From Allium sativum (taxonomy: Eukaryota; Streptophyta; Magnoliopsida; Asparagales; Amaryllidaceae), in the NCBI GenBank assembly GCA_030737875.1, contig CM060911.1:54430001-54494000 (forward strand): DNA of 64,000 bases. The letters are read 5' to 3'. How positions within the stretch are numbered: position 1 is the stretch's first letter; each line of letters starts with the position of its first letter. Under the pieces are notes generated by a model, which worked only from the letters and a program-made list of their open reading frames with translations, was not told the origin of the DNA and did no database searches. A program made the position numbers and the translations under genes. Of the stretch, positions 11,771-23,899 are shown in pieces.

Positions 11771-12028
11771 TCAAAGCTGATGAAATCTTGTCGCGAGGTC
11801 CAACTGGGAGAACACTCTTGCTCCTTCCAGTTGATCAAACAAATCATCTATCTGCGGTAGAGGATACTTATTCTTCCTCCTTACCTTATTCAACTCGCGA
11901 TAGTCCACACACAAACGAAGGGAACCATCTGCCTTAGTGGCAAACACAACTGGTGCTCCCCATTCGGAGACACTCCTTCTAATAAATCCCTTCTTCAAAA
12001 GATTGCTGACCTGCACCCCGAGCTCTCG
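11771..12028 (-). pseudogene. gypsy-1 RT N-terminal piece between two stops
   Basis: In-frame continuation of the polyprotein. It contains the typical entry to the gypsy RT ([15 protein letters not shown], then [20 protein letters not shown] and [20 protein letters not shown]). It ends at TGA in the motif HQL-stop-VADES. With stops on both sides and no good start it is unlikely to be translated. Confidence 0.85.
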
Positions 12029-13645
12029 CTACTCCCTTGGTGCCATACGACGAAGTGGCATCACTATAGGTCTGGCATCTTTCACTAAATCAATACGGAA
12101 CTCAATCCCTCGGTGTGGTGGAAGCCCGGTCACCTCCTCGAAGACATCCGGATACTGGCCAACCACGGGCACATCTGACAACTCATCTTGCGGGATGTCG
12201 AGGGAATTTACAAAACTAGCCATAACCCCATCACTAGGTAGACTACCAAACACTACCCTCCGCCCATCATCCGCCCTCACTGTCACCAAAAAGCCCTCAC
12301 AGTCTACCACCACCCCGTATCTTTGGAGCCAATCGACTCCCAATATAATGCCATACCCAGTAAAGCCCAAAACAAAGCAATCACGTACAAACATACATCC
12401 ATGACTCGATAAGACCAAATTCCTGCAAATCATACTAAGGCTAGTCGAACCACCAATCGGGTTCGTCACAACCAATGGTCTATCGACTATCTCGGGTTCC
12501 AGTCCCAACCTATCTACCAGGTCACTAGATATGAAGGAACGGGAAGCCCCAGTATCAAACAAAACTCGAACTGGTACATCATAAATAGAAAGCATACCTT
12601 GAATAACAACATTCTTTCCTTTCTCCGCCGCAGTTGGGGCATTCGACGAAGAAGGAATAACATCAATAGCATATGCTTTCACAATCTGCTTCTCCTTAAG
12701 AGGTTGCGGACACTTATCCTTCTGATGTCCCACTTGACCACAGTTGTAGCACTTCCTTTCCGCTGGCTTGGCCCGACATTCTTTAGCATAATGGCCCTTC
12801 TTTCCACAGCTGAAGCACTCAACATCCTTCTTGCTCTTTTTCTGGCCACCCTTAGATTGGTCCTGCTTCCTCTTATTCTGAGAGTTATTCTTGCCTCCAC
12901 TGCCTCCTTGCGGCTTTGGCCCTTCTGCAGATGCAGCCTCAGTCTTTGACTTAGGGTAAAGACTCTCTGATCTCAAAGCTTTCCCCACAATCGATTCAAA
13001 AGTCTCGTCGATGTGGTTGATAAGCCTTTCCCCCAAGTATCCATCCAAACCAGTAATGAACTTCTCATTCTTCTTTTCAGGAGTATCAATGAGAGACAGT
13101 CCATACTTCGACAAAGTGTCGAACTCAGCAATATAATCAGAAACTGCCCTGCCACCCTGCTTGAGTTCCAAGAACCTCTTGAACAATACTGACTTCTGGG
13201 CAGCTGGAATGAACTTCTCGCTAAAGCAAGCCTTGAACTGATCCCAAGTTACCTGATCCTCTGGAGTAGCTGTTCTAATGGCATTCCACCAATTCATCGC
13301 TCGCCCTTGCAGCTGACGAGACGCTAGCCTTCTCTTCATCGCATCCTCAAGACCCAAGTCATCGAAGATACGGTCACAGCTATCCATCCAGTCTTGAACA
13401 TCTATGGCCGATTCCGTTCCGTGGAACGGCTTTCCACCAAGATTAGTGTAATCCTTGCACAACTTGGCGAAATCGACCCTAGGCGCCTGCACTACTGGGA
13501 CAACACCAACTCTGGGATTGGGAACTGTCCCTTGCACTTCTCTAAGCATGTCTCTCATGAGGTTAGTAAACATCACCCTCATGTCAGCGGCATTCCCTGG
13601 GTTGGTCCCTCTACCAGCACCCCTCGTGTCTCGGCTCATCGTCAA
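12029..13645 (-). CDS. Gag-protease segment of gypsy-1 polyprotein (538 aa before stop)
   Basis: Residues about 55-235 match the retrotransposon gag capsid region (for example KLCKDYTNLGGKPFHG and GRAMNWWNA). A basic Lys-rich stretch (about 250-275) leads to two CCHC zinc knuckles, C277-C280-H285-C290 and C299-C302-H307-C312, which bind element RNA. The aspartic protease active site DTGAS is at 364-368, with the family motif ILGVDWL at 434-440. The frame ends at an in-frame TAG shortly before the RT core begins. As it stands the segment could still make Gag and protease but no RT. It is preceded by a leader of about 180 bp from the primer site at 13839-13828. Confidence 0.88.
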   Translation of the reverse strand: MTMSRDTRGAGRGTNPGNAADMRVMFTNLMRDMLREVQGTVPNPRVGVVPVVQAPRVDFAKLCKDYTNLGGKPFHGTESAIDVQDWMDSCDRIFDDLGLEDAMKRRLASRQLQGRAMNWWNAIRTATPEDQVTWDQFKACFSEKFIPAAQKSVLFKRFLELKQGGRAVSDYIAEFDTLSKYGLSLIDTPEKKNEKFITGLDGYLGERLINHIDETFESIVGKALRSESLYPKSKTEAASAEGPKPQGGSGGKNNSQNKRKQDQSKGGQKKSKKDVECFSCGKKGHYAKECRAKPAERKCYNCGQVGHQKDKCPQPLKEKQIVKAYAIDVIPSSSNAPTAAEKGKNVVIQGMLSIYDVPVRVLFDTGASRSFISSDLVDRLGLEPEIVDRPLVVTNPIGGSTSLSMICRNLVLSSHGCMFVRDCFVLGFTGYGIILGVDWLQRYGVVVDCEGFLVTVRADDGRRVVFGSLPSDGVMASFVNSLDIPQDELSDVPVVGQYPDVFEEVTGLPPHRGIEFRIDLVKDARPIVMPLRRMAPRE

Positions 13646-13827
13646 TCTGAAAAAGGGAAACGATTAACGACCCCATAGTGGTGCTAGTGCAGTGCGACTT
13701 CATTCTTATACTACTAATAGTATATATATACATAGCTTTTGAAAACCAAAGTAATCACAAATACGCGCTCTCATATACGTACTATCTCTCCCTAGTGTCT
13801 TTCCCTAGGTTAACTACGCAACCTAGA
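13646..13827 (-). other. gypsy-1 5' leader
   Basis: Non-coding stretch between primer site and gag start. It contains a short TATATA-type run around 13721-13735. Confidence 0.6.
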
Positions 13828-13839
13828 GCTCTGATACCA
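13828..13839 (-). other. gypsy-1 tRNA-Met primer binding site
   Basis: The minus strand reads TGGTATCAGAGC, complementary to the 3' end of plant initiator tRNA-Met, two nucleotides inside the 5' LTR. Confidence 0.92.
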
Positions 13840-13841
13840 AG

Positions 13842-16481
13842 TGTGACGGCCCGCCCCGCACCAACCGACATTTACTCCAAAGGTGCGCTGTACACATGTC
13901 CAGTTAGCACGGAACGGGTCGTGAGACGAAAAGGGAAGAAGGAAATGAACATACAAAGAACCTGTATAATGTCTCACAACGCATAGAACAAAATATAATA
14001 ATAACATACTTGACATAAAACAGGAGAGACAGTGCATAAGCTGAAAATCAGAACTAAACATCATAGCAGCGGAAATCCAAAATACAGCTTATTACAACTT
14101 TCAAACTGTCTCAAAGCAAAAGTAAGATAAAGGAGGTACACTACTAATGCCCAAGTAGCGACCACCAACGACACAGGGAGAATGTGTGTATATATATATC
14201 ATACGTGGAAGCCTCCTGCCCGCCTCTGAATCAGCTACTCGCGCATCACCAGCTAACCTGTCTCTAGTCTGCTCGTGTGAGCACCCAGAGTAATAAGAGG
14301 AGACATAAAACTCTGGGTCAGACATAAAGCCTGGTATGAGCGATAAGCATCTAAAGTGAACAATAACAGGTAGACTAAAACATACCTGAACCTAGACCTG
14401 CAACCAAAGAGTTAGCACTACATACTGTACAACACTCTAAGGTACCATATCAAACAGTGTAAAGATACGGAGGTGGGGGAGGTGTGCATGTCATAGGGAT
14501 GGCAAACAATCAAACATAGCATCCATCCTCACATCTCTCACTCAGTGCGTAAAGCATACGATATTCACCACTTCGATCACCCAACATACCTTGCTACGAT
14601 CACTCTGCCCCATGAAGTCATAAATGGCTTCACTGCACTGATAACGTAGCCACTAATCCTTTGCTATATCCACTTTGCCCCATGGAGTCACAAGAACCCC
14701 ACTGCACTGGCTCATAGCCTTACCAATCCTTACTATGTCCACTTGCCCCATGGAGTTATTCACCCCATCTGCGCTGGCTCATAGTCTTACTACGCATCAC
14801 CTTGCCCCTCAGGTCATAATGACCCTACTGCACTGATAACGTAGTCTTGCTACCATCACCTTGCCCCTCAGGTCATAATGACCCTACTGCACTGATAAGT
14901 AGCCCATCATTCATTCTTAGTGGAAAATCGAAGTTATGAACGTCGACAACTCCTTAGCACACGTCCCGCAGCAAAGTCCAACCATGAAGTGAACTCATTG
15001 GTTCCCAACTGGATCCTGAGCTCTAACTTCCCATATTGGACTACCCTTGCATCTCGGGTTATTGGTCAATACTAGGTCGGGTCGGGTTCCTTCTCAAGCC
15101 ATCGGTTCGGGTCGGGTATCCTCCATCTGTTCGAGTCGGTCTTCTTCTGGTACGGTTCGGGTCGGGCGTTTCTCCTCGGTTCGGGTCGGGCGTTTCTCCT
15201 CGGTTCGAGTCGGGTGTCACTCCCCCTCCAGTTCATGCTTCCGCTCCGATCCGCCTCCTCATCCTTTACGTACGTTGATCTGATCCGTCCTCCCCTATCA
15301 GCTCCGATCCCTACTCCCTAATCCGATCCGATCCCAGTTCAGCTAGCGTGGCCTTCCTTTTTGCCAATTTCCCCAAGTGTCAGGTGCCGATCCGATCAGA
15401 TTCCTTGCTCAGTTCAACATATCCGATCCGAGCCCCATATCTGATCCGATCCGAACCCTGCACTGTTTTCTGAAACTGTTCCAGCAAGTGTTTACGCCAT
15501 TCGACGACGTTTTCGACCATTCTAACTATTGAAATCAATCACAAAGCATTTCATACAGTCATAGCAACATGCATAATCAACCACAAACATCAAAACATCA
15601 ACATGATAGGTTAAAATGGATCAAACATACCCAAAACCCTATATTTCCCCTTAAGCATGTTTAGGTGAAACTAATGATAGGATTAGCAAAACTTAACCAA
15701 ATTAACCCAAATTCATATCAGAGGTCTAAAACATCATTTAAGAATTTATGGATATTTTCCCCGAATTTTATCATGTTTAAATTCGCTAATTAACACTAAT
15801 CAACCCTAATTAGCCATAATTAGTGAAAAACTATGCAAATCACTCACCTTAGCCACAAATAAACTAAGATCGGAAATAAATCTCTGATTTGATGCAAATC
15901 CCAACCCTAAACAGCAACTCCAATGTTGATTTGGTGTAGATCTCCCTTGATTAGATGTTGCTAAGCATAATCCTTGACCAAAAGATGATTTGGAGGTGAT
16001 TTAGAGGTTGGAGGCCATTTTTAGGGTTCCTTGGTGATAAGTGGAGGCTAGAAAACTGAAATGGAATGATCCTCTATCTCATTTCAGCCTCCCCATAACC
16101 CTAATCCCGAAATGGGTTATGGGCCTACTCACTAATCACCCGATTTGGCCCGGTTAAGCACTTTTTCACCCTCCAAACCTTATTTCAGCCATATCTCCCA
16201 AACGGTGAGTCCGTTTGGCTATTATGACCACTCTACGGAAAGGTAAACCATCAAACGAAGCCAATGGAAGTGGTTTCAGGTCAAAATTCCTTTCCAGTCA
16301 AAAGTTATGGCCAAAACAGTACTAACTAAGGGCAAAATGGTCATTTAAAAATCGACAAAAATCATGAACATGGAAAATGACTCTAATGGGTGTTTCCCAA
16401 AGTTACATGACCATACGACTTCACATGGGAAAGAAATAAATATTCTACAATCCTATGATGTGTAGAATACGGGTCGTTACA
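13842..16481 (-). repeat. gypsy-1 5' LTR
   Basis: 2640 bp, beginning TGTGACGGCCCGCC and ending GGGTCGTTACA in plus-strand reading. It carries the same tandem and GATCC-rich arrays as the partner, with one extra GGTTCGGGTCGGGCG unit near 15180, and the TTTCCGCTGCTATG motif at 14075-14062. Confidence 0.92.
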
Positions 16482-16486
16482 ACTAT
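16482..16486. repeat. Target site duplication of gypsy-1 (right)
   Basis: ACTAT, pairs with 6451-6455. Confidence 0.9.
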
Positions 16487-18190
16487 TCTATGAAGATTTC
16501 CTATTTTCCTATTCAAGCACAACCACATAAGAAAATTTCTTCTCTTTTCCAACTTATCTTGGAAAAATTCATATTTATTCATCTTTTTCTTAAGATTTTC
16601 ATTTTCTTTCCCATCACATTTGTTGCCTTACTGAATTTGTTGTTTCTTGTTAGTTAGGCTTTTCTCTTTCTTAGCTTATTTGACTTAATCCAATTACTTA
16701 AGTTTATTATTTCAAATAAGCTTTTTCTGTTTTCAACTCAAACGGCTTCCTACACAGCTACTACTATGGGCCAAGAATATTAGGATTTTGTCATCTCAGA
16801 CAATTGCGAGTCCACACAATAAGATCTACCCACTAACTTGCCCGTTACTACTTAGTAGTCACTACTAGTCCGTGCTGTGTATTACTAGCCTATCCTTTTT
16901 CTTTTTCTCCAGCAACAAACCTAGGTTTCTCAATGCTTATGCATTCTACGGGAAATTTTCCATTAGTTTAATATTAGCTAATCCCTGACTATAAATTGGC
17001 AAGAGAATAACTCCCTAAACATCAACCCCGAAGACCAAAATCAACATCAGATTGACACTCAGAGAATCACTCAACTCAACCAATCTCTAGTTGGTTCAAA
17101 TTTTTTAATTCGTAGCTTTAACTTTCTCTCGTTCTTTTCTAGGCACTAATCCTTACCTACTCCATTCTTTTTAAGACATGGTTTGGCCTTCTTTCTTTTC
17201 ATTACATTTCTCTTTCAAAAATTAAAAGTGTTAAAACTTTATTTTCTTCTCCAAAACTTGTTTTTGCCAAACCATAAAAACATGTTACAAAATAAAATGC
17301 AAAACATTTTTTTTCAAATCACAAAACTGGACTAGGCAAGGACATCTATCGGGCTTACATTGTTTATAATTACAATGTTAATTTAACTACTCGCTATAAG
17401 GTGCAGACATCTATTCTATTCCTGCAACTTATTTTGTCCACCCAACAAAATTTCTTTGTAAATCAATAATCAAAATTTATTGTTAACAGAATAGAGATTT
17501 TAAATCTTCTTTTACAAAACGCAATACTTTCTTTTCAATCCTTTCATATATTATAATATGAAAACTAGCGAGCTATATATGTTCTATATTATGCATCTTT
17601 TAATGAGAGAATTCTTTTTTTTAAACAAATAATCATTGTTTTACAAAATACACCCCACTTTACTTTTAAAACCCAACAAGCACTAAACATCAAAATTACT
17701 TTTAAGATCAAAACTTGAAAATACTACAATATCTTTTTACCAAAACTTTTACAAATTCAAGTTTTTAAAAGTTAATCATTGGGCTAGACTCAAAGTGGGT
17801 CTTTCAACTCAACTAGGCATTCCTAGGTTCATTCCAAACCGATTCTCTCAATTATACATATTCCTAATCCATTTTTCACATTTTAACCTTTTTCTAATTT
17901 ATAAGGTTTCACTTCTAAACCCACTACTCTGAAATAATAACATTTCATTTTTAACTTTATGGGATACTTTCTTTCTCTAATACCAAATCATATTGTACAC
18001 TTTCCAACCAAACCACCTAAGGATCTCAAAATTTTCTATGTTTATTACTTTAGTGTACAAACTAAATATCCCAACTCTTTCCATACCTAGTGGGCTACCA
18101 TATGGATTTAGGTTTATATATATAATATATTTACATTTTAGAAAATACAAATACGTTCACTCATTATCTCCCTAAGAACACTAAACCGAA
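16487..18190 (-). other. LARD-1 internal region, 5' part, non-coding
   Basis: About 1.7 kb of T-rich sequence between primer site and the gypsy-1 insertion. I find no gag-like motif, zinc knuckle or other protein signature in any frame. The short open frames are what AT-rich DNA gives by chance. Confidence 0.65.
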
Positions 18191-18202
18191 GCTCTGATAC
18201 CA
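18191..18202 (-). other. LARD-1 tRNA-Met primer binding site
   Basis: The minus strand reads TGGTATCAGAGC two nucleotides inside the right LTR. It fixes the orientation of LARD-1. Confidence 0.9.
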
Positions 18203-18204
18203 GA

Positions 18205-21200
18205 TGTAACAACTTGGATTCCGACAGAACGAATTTTTTTCAAAAATCCAATCTATCGAAACCCGAGTTGGGTGTTCTGGTATCCTGCAGAAAAAGACAG
18301 AGATAAAGAAACATGTCAAAACTAGCAAAGCATCTCACAGCAGAAGGAAATAAAGTATAATATATTCAAATATAGCCTTACCTTATTAACAATACTACTA
18401 AACCAGTATCCAAAGCTATACCATATCTGTCATGAACCTAACCTGAAAGTATGTAATGAGGAGGGGCTCAGAACATAAGTTCAGTGTGACTGGACTTAGA
18501 ATAAACTTCTATATAATCCTACATATACCGTTCAGTTGCATTTTCTTGGTTATTAGGTTGTTAACAATGTTAGTTCTTTAAGCTATACTTTTTCATCCAC
18601 TAGTAGATTAACCTAATACAATGTATATGTAGTTACCCCTACTCATGTCCTCTTTTCATCGTACTCAGTCCCTTATCCAACTCGTGTCATCTTGTCATAT
18701 GTACGCAGATCCTTATCCAATGTCGTACGTCGTATGGGCTTTCATGTATATATGTATGTGTGTGTGTGTGTGTATTCTCACTACGTCTGCGTAAAACCAC
18801 CATTCCTTTGTTGCGTAAGCATTTGTACTGCCAACCTTGGTCTTATTAGGTTCTTTTATCGAATACTACCTAGTTCCAACTAGGGTTTACCATCGAGTGT
18901 TACCTAGGTCCAACTAGGGTTTACTTTATCGAACGCTTCCTAGGTTCAACTAGGGTTTACGCTACTTAGGTCCAACTAGGGTTTATGCTACCTATCGAAC
19001 AATGCCTTCTAGTTTAGGACACACTACCCCGAGCGATATACGCTCCTAGACTTTACGTCCCAACCGTATCGTTAAACGTGCTAGATATCTGGTTGCACAT
19101 GTCCTCTATATGTGCGACCCGAGTCTCGTGGCAGGGCAAATCAAGGAACACGGAACTCGGTCAGGAGCTTTAAGTTATCTGTCGATGTAGATGCTAATGT
19201 CCGTTTGTACTGTGGCTATGGTCCAATTGACCCCTCCCACATCTAATGAAAGGCAGCCAAGAATATCAAGAATGAGAACCATATGCAGGCCCTCTATGCC
19301 CCCACAAACCTATTGGCCAACCTCACCCATAACTAGATAGCAAGTATATGGTCTTTTGGAGTTCTCCGCCTTTCCTCTTTTCGTTCTCGACTGGCTCAAG
19401 ATGGTAGGTAGCCAACGACGTGTTATCACAGGGCCAACTGGTTATCGCCGACTCACGCTGGTCCATCCTAGTCTTTAGGTTGCCTTATTATTGCAACCAA
19501 GGCATACTCGTGGTTCTTCTTAGCAGACCTTAACCTCTGTGAGCCCAGCCGGATCATCTGCAGTCTCACTGAAGGATACCAAGAGTATCCTCACGTCCCC
19601 TCAAAGCCGCGTGCTTCGTAACCCAGTCCATTGGAGCCTTCTATATGATTAGATGGACGTACGCTCCCCCTCGCGCCCTACGACACCGTGATGATCTACC
19701 AAGTTTTGTAATTCATCCCCTATCGTCTGGACTGGTCCAAGCGCCTTATCCTTTCATACTATTAGACCTTATGTCTAAACGTCTGATTACGTGCTTGCTT
19801 TGTCTTATTAACTTGGTTATCCTCGTTTATGTTGTCCTTCAATTCTAATTACCAAGTTTCTCTTTAACTAAGGTTTATTACTTAGTCCTCTTCAACTAAG
19901 GTTTACTTACTTAGTTATCTTTACCGTTGATTACTTAGTTCTCTAACTACGGTTCGCTACTTCGGTTGCCATTTTACTTAGTTTTCTAACTAAGGTTCAT
20001 TACCCAGTTGCCATCATCATTATTTACTTAGTTCTCGAACTATGGTTCAACACTTGGTTGCCTTTATCGTTATTTACTTAGTTCGCTAACTAAGGTTTAC
20101 CAATGAACTCAAACATGACTTAAGTTTTCTTTATCAAACGATAGCGTCCAGGTGCTTTCCCACATTTTGAGCTTATATTAACTTATTTCATAGTATAAGT
20201 CGTCCCCCCTTCAAGTCTTGTATTACATCTTAAGTCATAATCTTCCCTTGTCCCTAGGACAAGTTTACCTATTATTTAATTTTACATTACCGCAACTCTG
20301 GTTTATAATAGGTAGTTATCATTCCCCATTACTGTGTTGGTTAAGTTTGTCCATATGTCAAGTTTTACTTAACCCTACCTTCCCGCTCATGCATTACTCG
20401 TATATTCCACAAATTTGGTTAAGTGTTGTCTTTCAGTTCATATTGACTTAACCCACCCACGCATCATGTAAAATTGGTTAAGTGTTGTTAACCTAACCCC
20501 ACCATACTAGCATGTGTCATTAGCATTAATTGATTATTAACGCACCAACCTCTCGCATTAGACCTATTGTTGCGGTTGCTGGATGTGCCGGGCGGTTTCG
20601 GGCAGTCTTACACTGCAACTCAATCTAATATCGGGTTTAAGCGCGTAATGACTAACTTCTCACATTACACCCTGTTGTTTGCGGCCACTGGATATGCCAA
20701 GCGGTGACAGGTAGAATTACACCGCAACCTCATTCTAACCTCGAGTTAGTCATGTTTCATCTTTAGCCAATTAAAATTTTTTATGAGAACGTTAAGCATC
20801 AATTTCAGGTTCTGAGTTAAGTTTCATCATCACATAAGAGGTCTCATAATCGCATAAGCTAAGTTTTATTCGTTCCTTTATCAACTTTAGGATTCTTACC
20901 TTTAGATTCGTTTTTCCCAAAACCCAAAATTTAAACTTATAGTTTAAAACCTCAATCCCGCAATATTAGATTTGAAATAAATCATTTCTTCCCAATCTCG
21001 TTCCATATTCAATAATTCCAATTAAATTTACACAATTTCAGGTTAACATTATAAATCGTAATTCATAGTTTCGCACTATTCAAGATAGATTCATGTTTCC
21101 AAAACATACCCAAAGATTCATTATTGAAATACGCTCCAAAATTCCCAATTCAAGCTTTATTTCATTGAATAATCCCAATATACAATTCGCCAATTGTCCC

Positions 21201-22310
21201 GATATTTGCAATAATAAACGTTATGCCATAATCCCCAAATTACAGATTATATTTCTCGATTGCATAAAATAAATTATGCCCCAATATTCCCATATTTCAA
21301 TCGTATGTATGTATAATAAGATTTCATCTAGGTTCGCGATAACCTGGATCCAAAAAAAAAAGGAAGGAGAATAAAAGAACAATTATTATAACATGAATCT
21401 TGAATTGAATTTATAACTGGGGAATGACGAATGATACTATTATGCAACAAGTTTATTGTAATTCTACTCACCTTGCTTTTCATCTTCAATTCGTGGATTT
21501 GATTTAACTTTGATTGATTTTATGCCCTAATCCATAGATCCGGTCTATCTTTTATTTCTTTGCGCAACATAATTTGTGAATCTGAATTCCTCCTCTTTGC
21601 ATAGTGTAAATTGCGGATCTGAATCCCTTTTTCTCTTTAATTTTTGAGGTTGTCTTGATTCTAAACTTTTAATTTTAAGAATAAATGTTTTTAAGGGAAA
21701 AGGGGAAGAAAGTGGATCTAGAAATCTCTTGGAGAAGAAAATTTTGAGTTAGAACAGAGCCATGGCATCGCCATAGGTTTGGGTGGAGAAAAAGAATGGG
21801 TTAAGGGTCATTATATAGCTGTTTAGTCAACGTATCAGGTCATAAATTGCATCTAGGTGCAGAAAATGAATTTTGCCCAAATTTGGGGGGAGGTCGACCC
21901 CCAGGTCGACCTGTTATAAGGGAGGTCGACCTACAGGTCGACCTGCCTTGATATAGGTCGACCTCTAGGTCGACCTGTCTGGGTTATTTTACTATTTAAT
22001 TTCTGAATTTCTCTTGAATCTTCTGAAGGACATAATTCTTTCATACGAAGTCCGATTTTCGAAAACTTGGACTCAATTCCAAGAAGAATTCTAAGACGAA
22101 CGCAATGGTGATGTCCGTTTTACTTAATTCCTGATATTTAATTTAAGCATCCTTATTTTATTATCTTTTTCGTTACGCACACTGTTATCGAATTAATTTT
22201 TCCTTCTCTTCCATATATTAATTAATTTTCATTATACATCACCATTATTTATCTATTTATGCATATATACATATTTGTACATTTTTAATTTAAAAATGCG
22301 GGGTGTTACA
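18205..22310 (-). repeat. LARD-1 5' LTR
   Basis: 4106 bp, ends TGTAACA...TGTTACA. Same internal order as the 3' LTR: stem-loop arrays (about 18830-19000 and 19860-20100), AT-rich block, GTCGAC array (21893-21974). A TG-rich microsatellite (about 18745-18772) replaces the TA run of the partner. Confidence 0.87.
21893..21974. repeat. GTCGAC palindrome array, LARD-1 5' LTR
   Basis: GTCGAC starts at 21893, 21905, 21925, 21937, 21957 and 21969, giving exact spacings of 12, 20, 12, 20 and 12 bp (32-bp period of paired sites). Confidence 0.9.
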
Positions 22311-22315
22311 TTTCC
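22311..22315. repeat. Target site duplication of LARD-1 (right)
   Basis: TTTCC, pairs with 1842-1846. Confidence 0.85.
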
Positions 22316-23894
22316 TTTGCAAATTAACTTAAATTTATGATATGTTTTATTTAACTCTTATTCGGCAGTTTAAATTGACATCAAATATAAATAAAACTAC
22401 TAGTTGGCAACCAATGTGCGATAACCGATATTGATGTGGCTTGTTATTTTAATTGGCTACTTGAAAATCTAAATATATGTTTAAACTGAATGTGAATAGT
22501 TCAAATTTGTATTGGCACTAAACTAACGCTGATTTGAAATGACATTAAATTATCATTGGAATCGAATTTCTAGTTAGAACATTGACATTTGATAATCAGT
22601 GACTATAGTAATATATTGGTCGTTTGGATGATTGCTACATATATATGACTATTGTTGATGTGATGGTTGACTGGTGCTAGTTCTAGCAGTATTAACTATA
22701 CCATATTCCTGTCACCACCTTGTATAACACTGAAATTGTGTAAGTTGTTATATGTGTCTTTTGGATATTGAATACCTGAACTGAGAAATAGAAATAGATT
22801 GAAATGATTGTATGCTCATGACATTTGTATGAGTTTAAATGACATATGCTCGTGTAATTGAATTATATTAAATGACCACTTGGAGATAGGGTAGAAAATT
22901 AAACTATGAACAACAAATTTGGTCAAATTATGTGTTTTCAAAAGTATAAATTTGTGTTAAATGAAATCAATAAATGATTTTTTCTTGAAATTACAAGTTT
23001 TAATTTTAAAAGTTTAAATTAAGATTTAATTTGAATTTATTAAAATTGAAATATTCCAAATGTTGAATCTAAAAAATTAAAATTTGAAACCAATTTATGT
23101 AAAAAAAGTAGTTAAACTAGAATTTAAGTTTTGAAACAAATGTAATGTAATATGTTTAAATTGGTAATCACGATTGAAACTATTAAAGTGGAGTTGATTT
23201 TGAATTGATTTTAAGTTAAAGCTTGAATGATTTGGCAATTTGTTCTAGATTGGAATATGATATTTGAAAGGGTTAAAGATGAAAACTGAAATTTGGAATC
23301 GGGTTCAAATGGTTTAAAAGAAATCAAACTATTTCCAAGTAATGCTATCGATTTCAACTATTTTCTGTTAAAACTATACTATTTCAAATTGTTTCTAACT
23401 TCATACTATTTTCAACTAAAATTATTTTTGAATTCTCAATTATATTTAAATTCAACTATTTAACGATAAAACTATGTTACTCAAATCTATTTCGTCTAAA
23501 GCATTTGAGCCCAAAACTGTTTTGAATGTAAAAGATTACATTTGCATAATGATATTTGTGAAATTGAAAATTGAACCTGATAATGAAAAAATTTGTGATG
23601 GAAAATATAAAATCAAATTTTGAATCCAATATCGAACTAACTGAAATATAATAATGTTGAGTTCGAACCGGATATTGAACTGATTTGAGACTTGAAATAT
23701 AATGTTCACTGAAATATAAAAATGACAATGTTATGTAAAATGATGATACATTGTTAAAATGATCGGGCTAGATATTGACATACTCTTTGTCAATATTGCA
23801 ATAGCTTTAACAACTGTGTATGTGGTGGATGTCCCAGAATGAAGTTGAATTGGAAAAGTTTATTGGAATGACATAAGGGAATAATGATGGATAG
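22316..23894. other. AT-rich flank between LARD-1 and gypsy-2
   Basis: About 1.6 kb, strongly AT-rich, with many TTGAAATT/AATTTGAA words but no clear tandem period and no recognisable coding remnant. Before gypsy-2 inserted it was continuous with 56271 onward. Confidence 0.6.
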
Positions 23895-23899
23895 CCTTG
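23895..23899. repeat. Target site duplication of gypsy-2 (left)
   Basis: CCTTG here and at 56266-56270, 32 kb apart, flank the outermost LTR ends of gypsy-2. Confidence 0.9.

Larger units (their letters stand above)
9263..13645 (-). pseudogene. gypsy-1 gag-pol polyprotein gene, two premature stops
   Basis: From the ATG at 13645 one continuous reading frame of 1461 codons runs to the TAA after PELFAW at 9263, broken only by TAG at 12031-12029 (codon 539) and TGA at 11773-11771 (codon 625). There is no frameshift: all three open pieces are in register. Gag, protease, RT, RNase H, integrase and the C-terminal chromodomain-like part are otherwise recognisable, with catalytic residues present. 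The related gypsy-2 copy reads CAG where this copy has TAG, and an Arg codon where it has TGA. Both stops therefore fit single C-to-T changes. The encoded protein would have packaged, reverse-transcribed and integrated the element RNA. The start is chosen because the second Met (MTMSR) and the leader from the primer site follow the usual layout. No separate gag stop or frameshift signal is visible. Confidence 0.9.
6456..16481 (-). mobile_element. gypsy-1: Tekay/Del-like Ty3/gypsy element
   Basis: A complete 10.0 kb element inserted in LARD-1, with LTRs of 2649 and 2640 bp, a perfect ACTAT duplication, a Met primer site, a polypurine tract and one long gag-pol region (13645-9263). Domain order is gag, zinc knuckles, protease, RT, RNase H, integrase and a C-terminal chromodomain-like segment. 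This is the Ty3/gypsy order, and the C-terminal segment points to the chromoviruses, most like the Tekay/Del group. The lineage call is from memory of family motifs, not from a tree. The LTRs differ at 4 of about 180 sampled positions, so the insertion is fairly recent. Two premature stops make this copy non-autonomous now. Confidence 0.92.
1847..22310 (-). mobile_element. LARD-1: non-coding LTR retrotransposon with 4.1 kb LTRs
   Basis: Two long direct repeats (1847-5974 and 18205-22310) bounded by TGTWAYA/TGTTACA ends and a perfect 5-bp target duplication define a complete element. The primer site next to the right LTR and the polypurine tract next to the left LTR show that it lies on the minus strand. 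Without the nested gypsy-1 (6456-16481) its own internal DNA is only about 2.2 kb (5975-6455 plus 16487-18204). I find no gag, protease, RT or integrase remnant in it. This matches the large retrotransposon derivative (LARD) class. Its Met primer site, polypurine context and LTR start TGTAACACCCCG resemble the Tekay/Del-type gypsy copies in this window, which are the natural candidates for having mobilised it. A sample of about 290 bp differs by roughly 8% between its LTRs, so it is an old insertion. Confidence 0.85.

Noticed and set aside
12599..12949. Plus-strand frame of 116 codons, Leu-rich
   Set aside because: Antisense shadow of the gag zinc-knuckle region.
13828..13839. Met primer sites as tRNA genes
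   Set aside because: Only the 12-nt complement of the tRNA 3' end is present; no cloverleaf in the flanks.
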